Source: an uncultured Carboxylicivirga sp.
Lineage (GTDB): Bacteria; Bacteroidota; Bacteroidia; Bacteroidales; Marinilabiliaceae
DNA length: 64,000 bases
Assembly: GCA_947491945.1 (NCBI GenBank)
Contig: CANLLN010000002.1
Coordinates: 310,001-374,000 of the forward strand
Direction: 5' to 3'
Positions 1 to 9,235 of this stretch are shown here, in pieces. Below the pieces are notes generated by a model. That model made no database searches. It was not told where the DNA came from and saw only the letters and a list, made by a program, of their open reading frames with translations. Positions within the stretch are counted from its first letter, which is position 1. The number at the start of each line of letters is the position of its first letter. The translations under genes and the position numbers were made by a program.

Positions 1-326
1 CCAATTTGCCCCCGTGCACGTTTCAGATCCTCGCGTAGTTTCTCAGGTGATAAGCGGAATATTTGATGATGTCTGTATCCATGTACTCCAATCTCATGAC
101 CTAAAGAATCTATCCTCCTTATCAATTCCGGGTAATTCTTAGCAATTTCTCCTAATATGAAGAAGGTTCCTGTGACGCTATTCTTCTCACAAATATCCAA
201 TATAACCTCTACATTATCTACAACCCTGGAAGTGGGTTCCATTTTTACTTTGAAATTATCATACATGGAAATATTAATGCCATCCTCGACATCTATAGTC
301 AATGCAGATAAGTGAGAATTTCTCAT
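1..326 (-). CDS. Polysaccharide deacetylase (NodB-like), partial at left edge
   Basis: Only the first ~109 residues are inside the window; the gene continues past position 1. It starts at an ATG (326) 7 bp after the stop of the ATP-grasp gene, so it is probably the next cistron of locus 1. The N-terminus has TIDVED (residues 10-15), the NodB motif-1 region carrying the catalytic and metal Asp residues, then GTFFILGEIA, and HEIGVHGYRHH (77-87), which supplies the metal-binding His pair of motif 2. TIDVED in place of TFDDG is typical of the DUF3473/exosortase-locus deacetylase subfamily. The family removes N-acetyl groups from exopolysaccharide or its lipid-linked precursor. The subfamily call is good; the substrate is unknown. 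Confidence 0.85.
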   Translation of the reverse strand, partial: MRNSHLSALTIDVEDGINISMYDNFKVKMEPTSRVVDNVEVILDICEKNSVTGTFFILGEIAKNYPELIRRIDSLGHEIGVHGYRHHQIFRLSPEKLREDLKRARGQI

Positions 327-333
327 AATTTAT

Positions 334-1515
334 TTACTTAAGAAACTTCGCCTTAAAATTTTTAAAACTCAAATATTTTTTAATCATATGTAAAAAGAAT
401 CCCAGGCCGGTAAAAGGATCATCCCAGCTAAACAATTGATCAACTGAGTTTTTACCATACAACCTTAAAAGTGAAGGCTGCATATTATGTTTCATTTCCC
501 AGGTCGAGAACAAAAACCATAGTATCTCAAGAAATACATTACGACACAAGACATCTTTTCGATAATCGCGAATCAAAGGAACCTCTTCTTTAAGTGCCAG
601 ATTTAAGTGCAAATCAGCAAAATCAATTCCGGCCACAAATCCTATTTTAATACCTGCCGTAACACGAGGATTAATTTCGAGAATTTTTGGAGTATTATCT
701 CGTGGATCAAAAATGTAATCAACGTCTGCAGGTCCCTGCCATTTCAATCCCTCCAAAAGTTGTTTGGTGATCTCATGAATTTCGGTATGCTCAACTGTTA
801 CATTTGCCGTACTGGTTCCACCGGTCACCGGGAAAAACCTCGGTTTGAGAATAACCAAACAAGCCCTCAGCATGTGCCTTTCGTCAAGAAAGGCTTCGGC
901 CTGATACTGAACTCCACCCTCTTGTGGTATATATTCCTGCACAAGCAAAGATCCAAACTCCTGCTTAAGAGAGGAATACTCCTGTGTTAAAGTATGAATG
1001 TTATTATACCTTTTCACGCCAACAGCACCAACACCCCGGAGAGGTTTGATAATCACAGGGAATCCGATAAGACTTTCAAGTTTGCCAAGGATAGATTCAT
1101 CCAATTCAAATGTTTTAGGACATGGCAGGTGATTCGCCATGCAATATTTCATTAGCTTCAGCTTATCTGCTCCTTGTAAAAACGTCTCATATTCAGGTGA
1201 AGTTATATGAGTGAACTTCTCAATCCTGCTCTTGTTTTTAGATAAGATATCGGATGATATATCCCCAACACTTATTGTAACATCAACCGTATTATTTTCT
1301 AAATACTCAAATAATTTCTGTTCAAACTCATCTCTTTGGTTGACATAATTCGGCCACAGAAGTTTTCGATTAGGATATCTTGAAAAATAACATTCATTAA
1401 GCCTTGTATTGCACACTACAGTTATATGGTGTCCTGCCTTTGCATACGACTTCAAAAAAGGAAGAGCTTGTCTTCCTGCATCAAGAATTAGGATATTTAG
1501 ATGAGGCTTACGCAT
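334..1515 (-). CDS. ATP-grasp family carboxylate-amine ligase-like protein
   Basis: A 393-residue protein with the layout of carbamoyl-phosphate-synthase/D-Ala-ligase-type ATP-grasp enzymes: a pre-ATP-grasp Rossmann-like segment (residues 8-95), a glycine-rich ATP loop KPLRGVGAVGVKRY (157-170), and an Mg-ligand segment LEINPR (279-284). The family activates a carboxylate as an acyl-phosphate and transfers it to an amine or thiol. Its start overlaps the end of the upstream GT4 by 8 bp, so the two are translationally linked. Lying within a polysaccharide locus that also encodes asparagine synthases and CapA, it may attach an amino acid or similar group to a sugar. That substrate assignment is inference. 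Confidence 0.8.
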   Translation of the reverse strand: MRKPHLNILILDAGRQALPFLKSYAKAGHHITVVCNTRLNECYFSRYPNRKLLWPNYVNQRDEFEQKLFEYLENNTVDVTISVGDISSDILSKNKSRIEKFTHITSPEYETFLQGADKLKLMKYCMANHLPCPKTFELDESILGKLESLIGFPVIIKPLRGVGAVGVKRYNNIHTLTQEYSSLKQEFGSLLVQEYIPQEGGVQYQAEAFLDERHMLRACLVILKPRFFPVTGGTSTANVTVEHTEIHEITKQLLEGLKWQGPADVDYIFDPRDNTPKILEINPRVTAGIKIGFVAGIDFADLHLNLALKEEVPLIRDYRKDVLCRNVFLEILWFLFSTWEMKHNMQPSLLRLYGKNSVDQLFSWDDPFTGLGFFLHMIKKYLSFKNFKAKFLK

Positions 1516-2719
1516 TCAAATGCTTCATTATTATATCGTAACTATGCTTAACTGTATATCTTTCCAATAGTAACTGCCTTCCCTTCTCTCCCATCTGCTC
1601 TCTTTCGTCACTATTCTCTGAAAAGAATTTGATTTCTTTAATAAAATCAGCCATTTCACCATGAATTACCGAACGACCACAACCATAATCTGTTACAATC
1701 TCACCAATGTCAGTTTCTTTATTTACAGCGCAAAGAACAGGTTTTGCATACTCTAAATAGCTTAATAAGCGCGAAGGAAATTGTGGTGAGGTATAACGAT
1801 AAAGAAAAATAAGCCCCACATCACTGGTTTGTAATATTTGCTCGTAATCCTCTCTTGGCAGCCAACTGTAAAGAAGTGCATTTTTCAATTGCAATTTATT
1901 CAACTCATTTTCCAAATAATTATACTGCGTTCCTGATCCACCGATAACAAAATAAGCTTTGGGGTAATCAAGCAGCTTTTTTAGGGTGTCAACTATAAAA
2001 TGTAGTCCGTGTCCAATACCCAGATTCCCACTAAACAAAAACACACAAGCATCGGATGGAATGTTATACTTTTGCCTTATATCATTATTAGCGATCACTA
2101 CATGCTTTTCTTTGGGTCTAATTGAATTGGGACATACCTCAACTTTTGACGGTTCTATGTAACCATTATTGGATATTACATACTTTGCTCCCTTAGGTGA
2201 CATACAACCAATAAAGTCAGCCTCTTTATAGATACGTTTTTCATGTGATCTAAAGAAAAACCAAGGCAAACTATATTTCCTAAAAACTTTTAGATCGACG
2301 GAACCCTGTGGCCAAATATCCTTAAGTAGCAAATAAAATGGTGAGTTGTACTTTTTCTTCAAACTTTTGTATAAATATGATAATGTAATTGGTGGTGTGG
2401 GACCAATAATCAGATCAAAATTATACTGTGAATAATGCTTATTAATTGCTTTCTTCATCTTCGTACCCAGCACAATCAAAGATCTAATCTTTCTTAAATA
2501 CGATGCCTTTCGAATTTGACCGGAAGCTACTCGAACGACCTTCATACCCCTTTCCTTCGATAAATCAGAACCCATTTTCAGATCCGCATCTTTTGTTCCA
2601 ACAACAAAAACATCATGTCCTTGGGCTACAAATTCCTCCATAAGGTCGGTGTACAAATTAGCCTGCCCCCTTTTGGGCCAGGCAATGGAGATAAACAGTA
2701 TTTTCTTTTGAATCACCAT
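1508..2719 (-). CDS. Glycosyltransferase family 4 (WbuB-like)
   Basis: A 403-residue GT-B glycosyltransferase. The N-terminal domain begins FISIAWPKRGQANLYTDL (about residues 9-26), typical of the Glyco_trans_4 acceptor-binding domain of WbuB-type enzymes. The C-terminal donor domain contains FLFSGNLGIGHGLHFIV (about 227-243) and a late SRLLSYLEYAKPVL region in the place of the donor-binding E-x7-E motif. It is cytoplasmic or membrane-peripheral and would add one sugar of the lipid-linked repeat unit from a nucleotide sugar. It overlaps the following ATP-grasp gene by 8 bp. Donor and linkage cannot be read from the sequence. Confidence 0.88.
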   Translation of the reverse strand: MVIQKKILFISIAWPKRGQANLYTDLMEEFVAQGHDVFVVGTKDADLKMGSDLSKERGMKVVRVASGQIRKASYLRKIRSLIVLGTKMKKAINKHYSQYNFDLIIGPTPPITLSYLYKSLKKKYNSPFYLLLKDIWPQGSVDLKVFRKYSLPWFFFRSHEKRIYKEADFIGCMSPKGAKYVISNNGYIEPSKVEVCPNSIRPKEKHVVIANNDIRQKYNIPSDACVFLFSGNLGIGHGLHFIVDTLKKLLDYPKAYFVIGGSGTQYNYLENELNKLQLKNALLYSWLPREDYEQILQTSDVGLIFLYRYTSPQFPSRLLSYLEYAKPVLCAVNKETDIGEIVTDYGCGRSVIHGEMADFIKEIKFFSENSDEREQMGEKGRQLLLERYTVKHSYDIIMKHLNA

Positions 2720-2784
2720 TAAAATAACAGCTCCGTACCATTTCGTAATGAATCTCTCAAAATCAGATAATATACTTCTTGGCT

Positions 2785-3930
2785 TTAAACTGGACTTAAA
2801 ATTTTCATAAGGGTTTGTGCAGCTTCTTTAACCCGCTTCTCATAAGGATCATACAACATATCACCCATATTCCTTTCTGGATAATCCTTCAATATTTCCA
2901 CCAATTGATCTACGTTATGCGGATCAAAGTAACCGTGATCATCTCCCAACTGCTCAATATTCACACCTAAGCTGGAAGCAATAACAGGCACCTGCAACGA
3001 CCTTGCATCTTCAATAACTGTGCTCCACCCTTCGAATAAACTCGGCTGAATAACAGCTTGTGAGTGTCTCATTAATTGTAACTGATCGTTTCGAGATATA
3101 ATTCCAAGAAGGCTGATTTGATCATTAAGTTTATTCTCATCAATTATAGCATGCAACTCACCCATATACGGGGAAACTGATGCATCAGGCATCTTACCGG
3201 TCATTGCCAGGTGAATACGAATACCCATTTTTTTCATTTTAGCCAATGCCAAAAGAACAACTTTATGGTTCTTATGTCGATGAAACTGATTCGAGATGAT
3301 ATAGTACTTATCTGGAAGGTCATACTTGGCTCGTAATTCCTTCATATTCACATCTTCAACTTTATCAATAATTGAAACGAAATGATAAATGTGAACATTG
3401 ATACCATCACGAACCTTAAAAAAATGCTTAAGATCTTTGTGTGCATCATGACTGGATAAAACCAGATTATCCGTATTTTTAAGGGCATTATTAACCCGTT
3501 GATGCCTTCCAATAAGGTTTTTCTTAGTAAAAAATTCGGGATAGTGTTTATTTTGGAAATCTGCGCTCCATGAAACGAGTTTCACCTTTGTTTTCGTCCG
3601 TACTGGATAATCCTGCAACGGATATATTACATCTAATTCATACTTCTTTAATAGTGGACTTACAAAAAGATTTTTCCTCAATAGCCACGATTTAACATTT
3701 CCCTTTACAAGAGAAGGATAATCGTATTCGACCTTTTTCAGATATGGGTATTCATCAAATTCGTTTAAAAACTTAACCAACTCTGGCTTATAAAAAAGTG
3801 TAATAGCAGGTTTTTCCTCATCATCAAGAAAATTTAAAGTCTTCACAATATTGATGATATATATAATGCCTCCCATCCAGGATGGCTGGAAGTTAAATAG
3901 TATACCTAGCTTCAATCGTTCTCTATGCAT
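2785..3930 (-). CDS. Glycosyltransferase family 4
   Basis: A 381-residue GT-B enzyme. The N-terminus (LGILFNFQPSWMGGIIYIIN, residues 8-27) carries the G-G-I/V-Y signature of the acceptor domain. The C-terminal half has YIISNQFHRHKNHKVVLLAL (about 209-228) and the donor-site segment QPSLFEGWSTVIEDARSL (about 292-309), an E-x7-E type motif (EGWSTVIED). The start ATG lies 24 bp after the stop of the SDR epimerase gene, and the next cistron starts 65 bp further on. It is a repeat-unit assembly enzyme of locus 1 with unknown donor sugar. Confidence 0.88.
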   Translation of the reverse strand: MHRERLKLGILFNFQPSWMGGIIYIINIVKTLNFLDDEEKPAITLFYKPELVKFLNEFDEYPYLKKVEYDYPSLVKGNVKSWLLRKNLFVSPLLKKYELDVIYPLQDYPVRTKTKVKLVSWSADFQNKHYPEFFTKKNLIGRHQRVNNALKNTDNLVLSSHDAHKDLKHFFKVRDGINVHIYHFVSIIDKVEDVNMKELRAKYDLPDKYYIISNQFHRHKNHKVVLLALAKMKKMGIRIHLAMTGKMPDASVSPYMGELHAIIDENKLNDQISLLGIISRNDQLQLMRHSQAVIQPSLFEGWSTVIEDARSLQVPVIASSLGVNIEQLGDDHGYFDPHNVDQLVEILKDYPERNMGDMLYDPYEKRVKEAAQTLMKILSPV

Positions 3931-3954
3931 AATTTTAAGTGTTAGTTTCTGTCT

Positions 3955-4869
3955 CTATTTCCAGTTATCAATAAGGTTTTTGATTCCTTCATCGATCCCC
4001 CAAACTGGTTCCCATCCAATTTTCTTTAACTTGGTAACGTCTGCCAATAAATGCTGACGTTCTACTTTTCGAACCCTTGCCTGATCAACATTTATCTGTA
4101 CCTTTTCATTTAATTGACGCGCAAATGCCTCCACTATCTCAACAACCGAATACTCTATTCCTCTCCCAAGGTTAAAAACGTCGAAACCAATGTCCTTTTG
4201 AGCCAGCAATGTTTTTACAGCGTTGGCCATATCGTGGGTATGAATAAAGTCACGTTTTGGTGTAAGATTACCCAGATTTATGGTGCGCAAGCCTTCCCTT
4301 AGCTGCTTTTCAACCTCAGGTATCAGGTGTGGATTTGTTTCGTTGGGACCAAAGGCGTTAAAAAAACGGCATACGATTGTATCTATCCCCGTGTCCAAAT
4401 AAAACCCCGAACATAAATGTTCGCCGGTAAGTTTGCTCAAACCGTATATGTCAAGCGGATGTTGCTCGTGTTTTTCACTTACCGCCTCATCATAGATAGG
4501 ATACACTGCGGCTGTTGAGGCAAAAAATAGTTTTTTCAGTCCCTTCACTTGTTTGATGGCATCCAAAATGTTCATGGTGCCCCTGATATTGGTATCTGCT
4601 GCCTCGTAAGGATGCTGGTTACAATATGGTATAAAGTGAATGGCTGCCAAATGAACAACTATATCCGGCTGAATTTCCAGTATCGCCTTTTCAACAGCTT
4701 TCTTGTCCCGAATATCAGTCAAATAAAAATGGTCATCGTTTACATCAATAAAATCACGGCTACCAAACGAAAGGTTGTCAAGTACAAATACATCGTATCC
4801 TTCCTTTTGAAGCAAGGGGACTACTGCTGATCCGATAAAACCGGCTCCTCCTGTGACTAAAGTTTTCAT
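3955..4869 (-). CDS. NAD-dependent sugar epimerase/dehydratase (extended SDR)
   Basis: A 304-residue extended short-chain dehydrogenase/reductase. The NAD-binding TGGAGFIGS loop is at residues 6-14, and the catalytic Y-x3-K is YGLSK (Tyr142, Lys146) with Ser118/Thr119 as the hydroxyl partner. The length and the CRFFNAFGPNE segment fit the GalE/UDP-glucuronate-epimerase clade of nucleotide-sugar epimerases. It is cytosolic and probably interconverts a UDP- or dTDP-hexose for the surrounding glycosyltransferases. It lies 33 bp after the GT4 stop at 4903 in the same orientation. A UDP-hexose 4-epimerase role is the best guess, but a dehydratase or other SDR activity is possible. Confidence 0.87.
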   Translation of the reverse strand: MKTLVTGGAGFIGSAVVPLLQKEGYDVFVLDNLSFGSRDFIDVNDDHFYLTDIRDKKAVEKAILEIQPDIVVHLAAIHFIPYCNQHPYEAADTNIRGTMNILDAIKQVKGLKKLFFASTAAVYPIYDEAVSEKHEQHPLDIYGLSKLTGEHLCSGFYLDTGIDTIVCRFFNAFGPNETNPHLIPEVEKQLREGLRTINLGNLTPKRDFIHTHDMANAVKTLLAQKDIGFDVFNLGRGIEYSVVEIVEAFARQLNEKVQINVDQARVRKVERQHLLADVTKLKKIGWEPVWGIDEGIKNLIDNWK

Positions 4870-4902
4870 AATGTGGGATTTATATTAGTGATTCAACAAT
4901 AA

Positions 4903-5997
4903 TTAATTCGGAAGAATAAAATTCAGGGTTTCCGCCCCAATCTTATCAATGCTAAAATTTACTATGTCAATACGCCCTTTTTTTCCAAAAGCCCTTCTCA
5001 TTTCCTCATTTTCCATGAGTGCCCTTAATTTCTCCTCGAACTCTCTATAATTGAAAAGAGGAATCAAGAAGCCATTTTCACCATCATTAATCATTTCCGA
5101 CGGTCCGGCAATACAATCGAATGCTATTACCGGAAGACCGGCAGACTGTGCTTCCCCAATCACATTGGGAAATCCTTCGGAGCTTGACGTAAAGGCAAAA
5201 ATCTTACTGCTTAAATAATAAGCCTCCACATCAGACTGCTTACCTGCTAGGGTAATCCTATCCTGAGCGTTGCTTCTCGCTATGATTCTTTTTAAATTTT
5301 CAGAATTTTTTTGTTTTTGGTGATCGTACCCTACAATAACCAACTTCCAATGGGGATTGGCAATATTAATAAACATCTCTATCAGCTTGTCGTGATGTTT
5401 TGTCTTTATTAAACGGCCAACCATCAGTACAATGTTTTGGCGGCCAACATCCCCACGTTTTTCTATTTTTCTGATTGGGTTGCCGATAACACGAATATTA
5501 TTATGATTAAATTGAGTATGGTAAATCTGTTTTGCTTTTTCGGTTTGAGCAATTACACCTGTAGCCAAAGGATAAAGCCACTTGCGCAACTTATCGTGTA
5601 GTTTTCCAAAGGACTTATTGGGCTGGCATCTGTCCGAAATAAAAAGAGGAGTTCTTTTTCCCAACAGAGCAATCAACACTAGGCTATTCCAATATTCCCC
5701 AAAACTGAGGGTGGCATCGGGGTTAATATCCACAACTACCTTACGAATATAAAGGACAGTTTGAAGGGTGGAGTAGAGCCGTTTATTATTATTGAACTTG
5801 AACTTAGGCTTGTGAATAATCACATTGTTAGGTAGATCGTAAAAAATCTGGCGACTAATGCCGTACAGTACTAAGTGAGTTTCGATGTTTTCCTGCGAGG
5901 AAAAATAAGATGCCAGTTCCGCCATTACCCTTTCCATCCCCCCTGCTTGCATAGAATGAATCACTAAGCATACTTTTTTTTTTCGCTTCAAAACCAT
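4903..5997 (-). CDS. Glycosyltransferase family 4
   Basis: A 364-residue GT-B protein. N-terminal VCLVIHSMQAGGMERVMAEL (residues 9-28) has the G-G-x-E-R/T-V motif found in many GT4 enzymes such as PglA and WbnH-type GalNAc transferases. The donor domain shows FTSSSEGFPNVIGEAQSAGL (about 274-293) with the E-x7-E motif and VLMVGRLIKTKHHDKLI (about 190-206). The coding strand has a run of ten A (positions 5974-5983) within codons 5-8, so a slip there would truncate the protein immediately. The start is 9 bp after the stop of the ATP-grasp gene at 6007. Donor unknown. Confidence 0.88.
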   Translation of the reverse strand: MVLKRKKKVCLVIHSMQAGGMERVMAELASYFSSQENIETHLVLYGISRQIFYDLPNNVIIHKPKFKFNNNKRLYSTLQTVLYIRKVVVDINPDATLSFGEYWNSLVLIALLGKRTPLFISDRCQPNKSFGKLHDKLRKWLYPLATGVIAQTEKAKQIYHTQFNHNNIRVIGNPIRKIEKRGDVGRQNIVLMVGRLIKTKHHDKLIEMFINIANPHWKLVIVGYDHQKQKNSENLKRIIARSNAQDRITLAGKQSDVEAYYLSSKIFAFTSSSEGFPNVIGEAQSAGLPVIAFDCIAGPSEMINDGENGFLIPLFNYREFEEKLRALMENEEMRRAFGKKGRIDIVNFSIDKIGAETLNFILPN

Positions 5998-6006
5998 TAT
6001 AAAATT

Positions 6007-7032
6007 TTATACCTCCCTATTCTTTATGCTGTCTATCAAATCATTCACCATCCAGCCATAGGGATTGAAGGACCCGGAATGCCAGTTCATATCTCTATCC
6101 CAGTATCCTACGCAATCATCATAACCATGCATAGCAAACCCGTAGCTTATTTCTACAATAAGCGGTTTTCCATCATCAAACACAAAATCATAAGCCATAC
6201 ACTGATCGTTTAGCCTTTCTGATACCTGAAAGGCAGTTTCAATTGTATCTTCATCAAAGTATTTTTTATCATATAGAATCGTTCCGCTACCGGAAGCTCT
6301 AAAATCATTTTCGCGCACCATTCGTTTAATAGCAAACGCTCTTCCGTTAACCACACAAACCCTTATATCAGAATCATTGCCCGGAATAAAATCCTGAAAA
6401 TAAACATAGCCCTTCTCATTGCCAGTCACCCGGGCATATTCCGTAGTATACCCTAGCCTTAGAATTCCTTTTGTCACATTCCACGTTGATGTTTTTCCCT
6501 TGCGGTATTTTCTCAATCGCTCCTTTAGGTTTGCCCAGGCGTCGTATTGCTGAAAACCTCTGCCAAAGGCTTTGCGTATTAACCGCTCAGCCTGCTTGTG
6601 GCTTTTGACCAGTTTTACATTGTCCGAGCCTGCACCGTTCCGCAACTTAAAAACTATGGGAAGCAGTGTACTCTCAGCCCATTTAAGAGCCTCTTTTTTG
6701 CTGTAAAAAACATAAGAAGGTGCGAGTGGGGCTCCAATACCTTCCAAAAGGTATTTCTGCGCCACCTTATCGTCAAAGTGCCACGCGGTATGAAAATCAG
6801 GAAACACAACCTTACCGGCATGCTGTACAGCGTGCAACAGTTGTTTGGCAAATTTACTCTCGCGAGCACCTTTGTGGTTAAAATGCCACATTAGCGCATT
6901 GCAGTCGGCCAGATGTTGCATAATATCACTGGCATAACAGTTCACGATTTTATAATCGATGTTATTTTTATCGCAATAAGGAATCCACCTGTCGCTAAAC
7001 GATCCTTTGGCGCTGTGTATGGCTATTCGCAT
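6007..7032 (-). CDS. RimK-like ATP-grasp protein
   Basis: A 341-residue protein unrelated in detail to the other ATP-grasp enzyme of the locus. A GAP-loop-like segment FKLRNGAGSDNVK (128-140) follows the N-lobe, QDFIPGNDSDIRVCVV (213-228) resembles the RimK/CapB-type core, and LIVEISYGFA (291-300) sits where the Mg-binding E-x-N occurs. There the usual Asn is Ser (Glu294-Ile-Ser296). The family ligates amino acids or other amines to carboxylates. It lies directly downstream of AsnB (67 bp gap), which supports an amide-chemistry role in locus 1. Substrate unknown; reduced or altered activity is possible because of the changed ligand. Confidence 0.72.
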   Translation of the reverse strand: MRIAIHSAKGSFSDRWIPYCDKNNIDYKIVNCYASDIMQHLADCNALMWHFNHKGARESKFAKQLLHAVQHAGKVVFPDFHTAWHFDDKVAQKYLLEGIGAPLAPSYVFYSKKEALKWAESTLLPIVFKLRNGAGSDNVKLVKSHKQAERLIRKAFGRGFQQYDAWANLKERLRKYRKGKTSTWNVTKGILRLGYTTEYARVTGNEKGYVYFQDFIPGNDSDIRVCVVNGRAFAIKRMVRENDFRASGSGTILYDKKYFDEDTIETAFQVSERLNDQCMAYDFVFDDGKPLIVEISYGFAMHGYDDCVGYWDRDMNWHSGSFNPYGWMVNDLIDSIKNREV

Positions 7033-7099
7033 AAAATGAGATATTAGATATCAGACAAAAGATGGGAAGATCCTCTATCCTACTTGAGAGAAACTACGC

Positions 7100-9010
7100 T
7101 TACTTTCCATCCAGATACACGGAAGCCCAGGTTTCGAAGGCCATGGCTACCCACAAGGCATCGAGTTCGGAGGGCTTTATCGTTTTAATGTGTTCCACCC
7201 AATGCTGTACTTTTTTACCATTAAAAATCCCCCTGCTTTTTATGCCAGGCACGATTTTATCGTTGAGATATTGCGAGAAATCGTCTTTCATGAAAAACTC
7301 ACGAAGGGGTATTCCAAAGCCCATTTTATCACGAAAAGCAAAGGGATGCCCAAACACCTCGGCTGTCATCTGCTTTAGCAGGTACTTTTGACTATTGCTA
7401 CCCATGCCATTATTTCGGCTCAGCAAAAATTTCTCGGGGATAGAAAAAGAACGGCTCACCACCTCATTATCGAGAAAGGGCACCCTGTTTTCAATGGAGT
7501 GTGCCATCGACATCTTATCCTGTCTTATCAGCAGGTCGGGCAAATAGGTTTGCATCTCATATTTCACTTGTCGGTCGAAGCGCGTACCGCGTAAAGAGGC
7601 ATAACTTTGTAATCGGTCGTGACTTGCTTTATTGGTAGTAAACCCGGGCAAAAGCTGCAGCGCCAGATGGGGCTGCATATAAGCCGTGGCCATAACGGCA
7701 CGATGAGCCTCCTTAAAATAGCTAAGCATCTGCGCCGGTTGCTTTATATTATTTTTTACTTGCCGCAACAGCCTGAGCCCGGCATAAGGGTATTTAATGC
7801 CGTGGAAGCGCTCGTAACCGCCAAACACTTCATCGGCTCCTTCGCCACTAAGGAGGACGGTTACATAGGCCTTAGCCCGTTGCGACAGCTGATAAATACC
7901 AATGGTATTGGGATGGTTCAGTGGCGCCTCCAGATGCCAGGTAGCCTTTTCGATGTGCTGCAGGTAATAATCGGAATTCAACAAAAATTTATGAGCCGTA
8001 ATGCCGAGGGTATCCCTTACGCGGTTAATATATTTTTCTTCGGAAAAACGGGCATCATTAAAAACAATGGATACCGACTCAAAATTACCGCTGCTGCTCT
8101 GATGGTTGGCCAGCCAGGTAACTAAGGAGGAGTCGATGCCCCCCGACAGCTGACAGCCCAGCTTTACATCGCTCATTAACTGACCATGTACACTTTTTTC
8201 AAGCCATCCTTTTAAGTCATGCTGCAATAGAGCCGCGCTATGCCCCTCTCTCCTGCAACGTTCGTAATTGTTTACATTAAAAAACGAGTGATGCTTGATT
8301 TCCTTTCCGGGTCGGTAACAAATATAACTGCCAGGCTGTAGGCTCCGAACCCCCTCAAACAGCGTATCATGCAGGGTATTCCTAAAAAGCATGTACTCGT
8401 CGAGTTTATCACTGTTTAACGCAAAAGAAAAGCCCTCGAGACATCCAAAACTCTTCAGCTCTGAAGAGAAGGCAAAGCGCCTGGATGAATTAATATAATA
8501 CATGGGCTTAATACCAAAGCGATCGCGTGCCAAATAAAAAGTCTGCTTATTCAAGTCAGCAATGGCTATGGCAAACATACCATTTAGCCTACCTAGAGTT
8601 TCTTCGAGGCCATATTTCAGGTAAAGAGCAAGAATCACTTCTGTATCGGTATTACTTTTAAAACGATAACCCCAATTTTCAAGCTCATTTTTAAAATCGA
8701 AGGCATTGTATATTTCCCCGTTAAAGGCAAGTAACACATTACTGTCAGGACTTAGCATGGGCTGATGTCCATTTTCGGAGAGATCGAGTATGCTCAGCCG
8801 GTTAAACCCCAGCATGCCATCGAAGCCATCTTCGAGAGGAGCCGGATTACGGCTATCCACCTCTACTGAACAGCCTCTTTGCAGGTTAAAAGCCCGCACC
8901 CCCGAATCATCCGGACCACGATGCCGCTGTACCTTCAGCATAGCAACAATCTGCGAAGTGTCGTTTATGCCAGCCTGATTGGTGTTAATATATCCGGTGA
9001 TTCCACACAT
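7100..9010 (-). CDS. asnB: Asparagine synthase (glutamine-hydrolysing)
   Basis: A 636-residue class-B asparagine synthetase. The protein begins MCGITGYIN, so Cys2 is available as the N-terminal nucleophile of the glutaminase (Ntn) domain. HRGPDDSG and FNGEIYNA are the canonical glutamine-site motifs. The synthetase domain has the ATP pyrophosphatase loop QLSGGIDSS near residue 290. The reaction is aspartate (or another activated carboxylate) + Gln + ATP to the amide. AsnB homologues of this length are common in exopolysaccharide loci, where the acceptor may be a uronic acid rather than aspartate. The start codon lies only ~7-10 bp from a GAGTGATGAG repeat copy that forms its leader. No strong Shine-Dalgarno is visible. 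Confidence 0.9.
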   Translation of the reverse strand: MCGITGYINTNQAGINDTSQIVAMLKVQRHRGPDDSGVRAFNLQRGCSVEVDSRNPAPLEDGFDGMLGFNRLSILDLSENGHQPMLSPDSNVLLAFNGEIYNAFDFKNELENWGYRFKSNTDTEVILALYLKYGLEETLGRLNGMFAIAIADLNKQTFYLARDRFGIKPMYYINSSRRFAFSSELKSFGCLEGFSFALNSDKLDEYMLFRNTLHDTLFEGVRSLQPGSYICYRPGKEIKHHSFFNVNNYERCRREGHSAALLQHDLKGWLEKSVHGQLMSDVKLGCQLSGGIDSSLVTWLANHQSSSGNFESVSIVFNDARFSEEKYINRVRDTLGITAHKFLLNSDYYLQHIEKATWHLEAPLNHPNTIGIYQLSQRAKAYVTVLLSGEGADEVFGGYERFHGIKYPYAGLRLLRQVKNNIKQPAQMLSYFKEAHRAVMATAYMQPHLALQLLPGFTTNKASHDRLQSYASLRGTRFDRQVKYEMQTYLPDLLIRQDKMSMAHSIENRVPFLDNEVVSRSFSIPEKFLLSRNNGMGSNSQKYLLKQMTAEVFGHPFAFRDKMGFGIPLREFFMKDDFSQYLNDKIVPGIKSRGIFNGKKVQHWVEHIKTIKPSELDALWVAMAFETWASVYLDGK

Positions 9011-9013
9011 ATT

Positions 9014-9235
9014 TTAGTTGTGAGTGATGAGTTGTGAGTATAAAGCGTAAAGTGGAGAGGACTTTCAGTACCCTTCAATCTCTTGTCTAAATATCAAACC
9101 TAAAATTTGAAGTGATAAGCTTGAGTAATGAGCGTAAGGTATTTTCAATCTATCTAAATCTCCTTCAATCCTTTCAATCTCATGCCTAAAGTCTATTGTC
9201 TAATCGTCTAAAGTTTTCAAGTGTTGAGTGATGGC
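9014..9235 (+). repeat. Low-complexity repeat element A, copy 1
   Basis: The 325-bp gap between capA and asnB is mostly this element. It contains GAGTGATGAGTTGTGAGT, GAGTAATGAGCGT, TTTCAATCT and CTCCTTCAATCC words in tandem-like arrangement, followed by a GTCTAAAGTCTATTGTCTAA-like stretch. Most of the same words recur in inverse orientation at 10505-10625, and the first words recur at 23329-23360 and 36341-36370. Copies of this style are seen between genes of Bacteroidota. The orientation given is that of the GAGTGATGAG words. It lies in the leader of asnB. Confidence 0.7.

Noticed and set aside
7619-8125. 168-residue plus-strand frame inside asnB
   Set aside because: It is antisense to a well-supported asparagine synthase and shows no family features.
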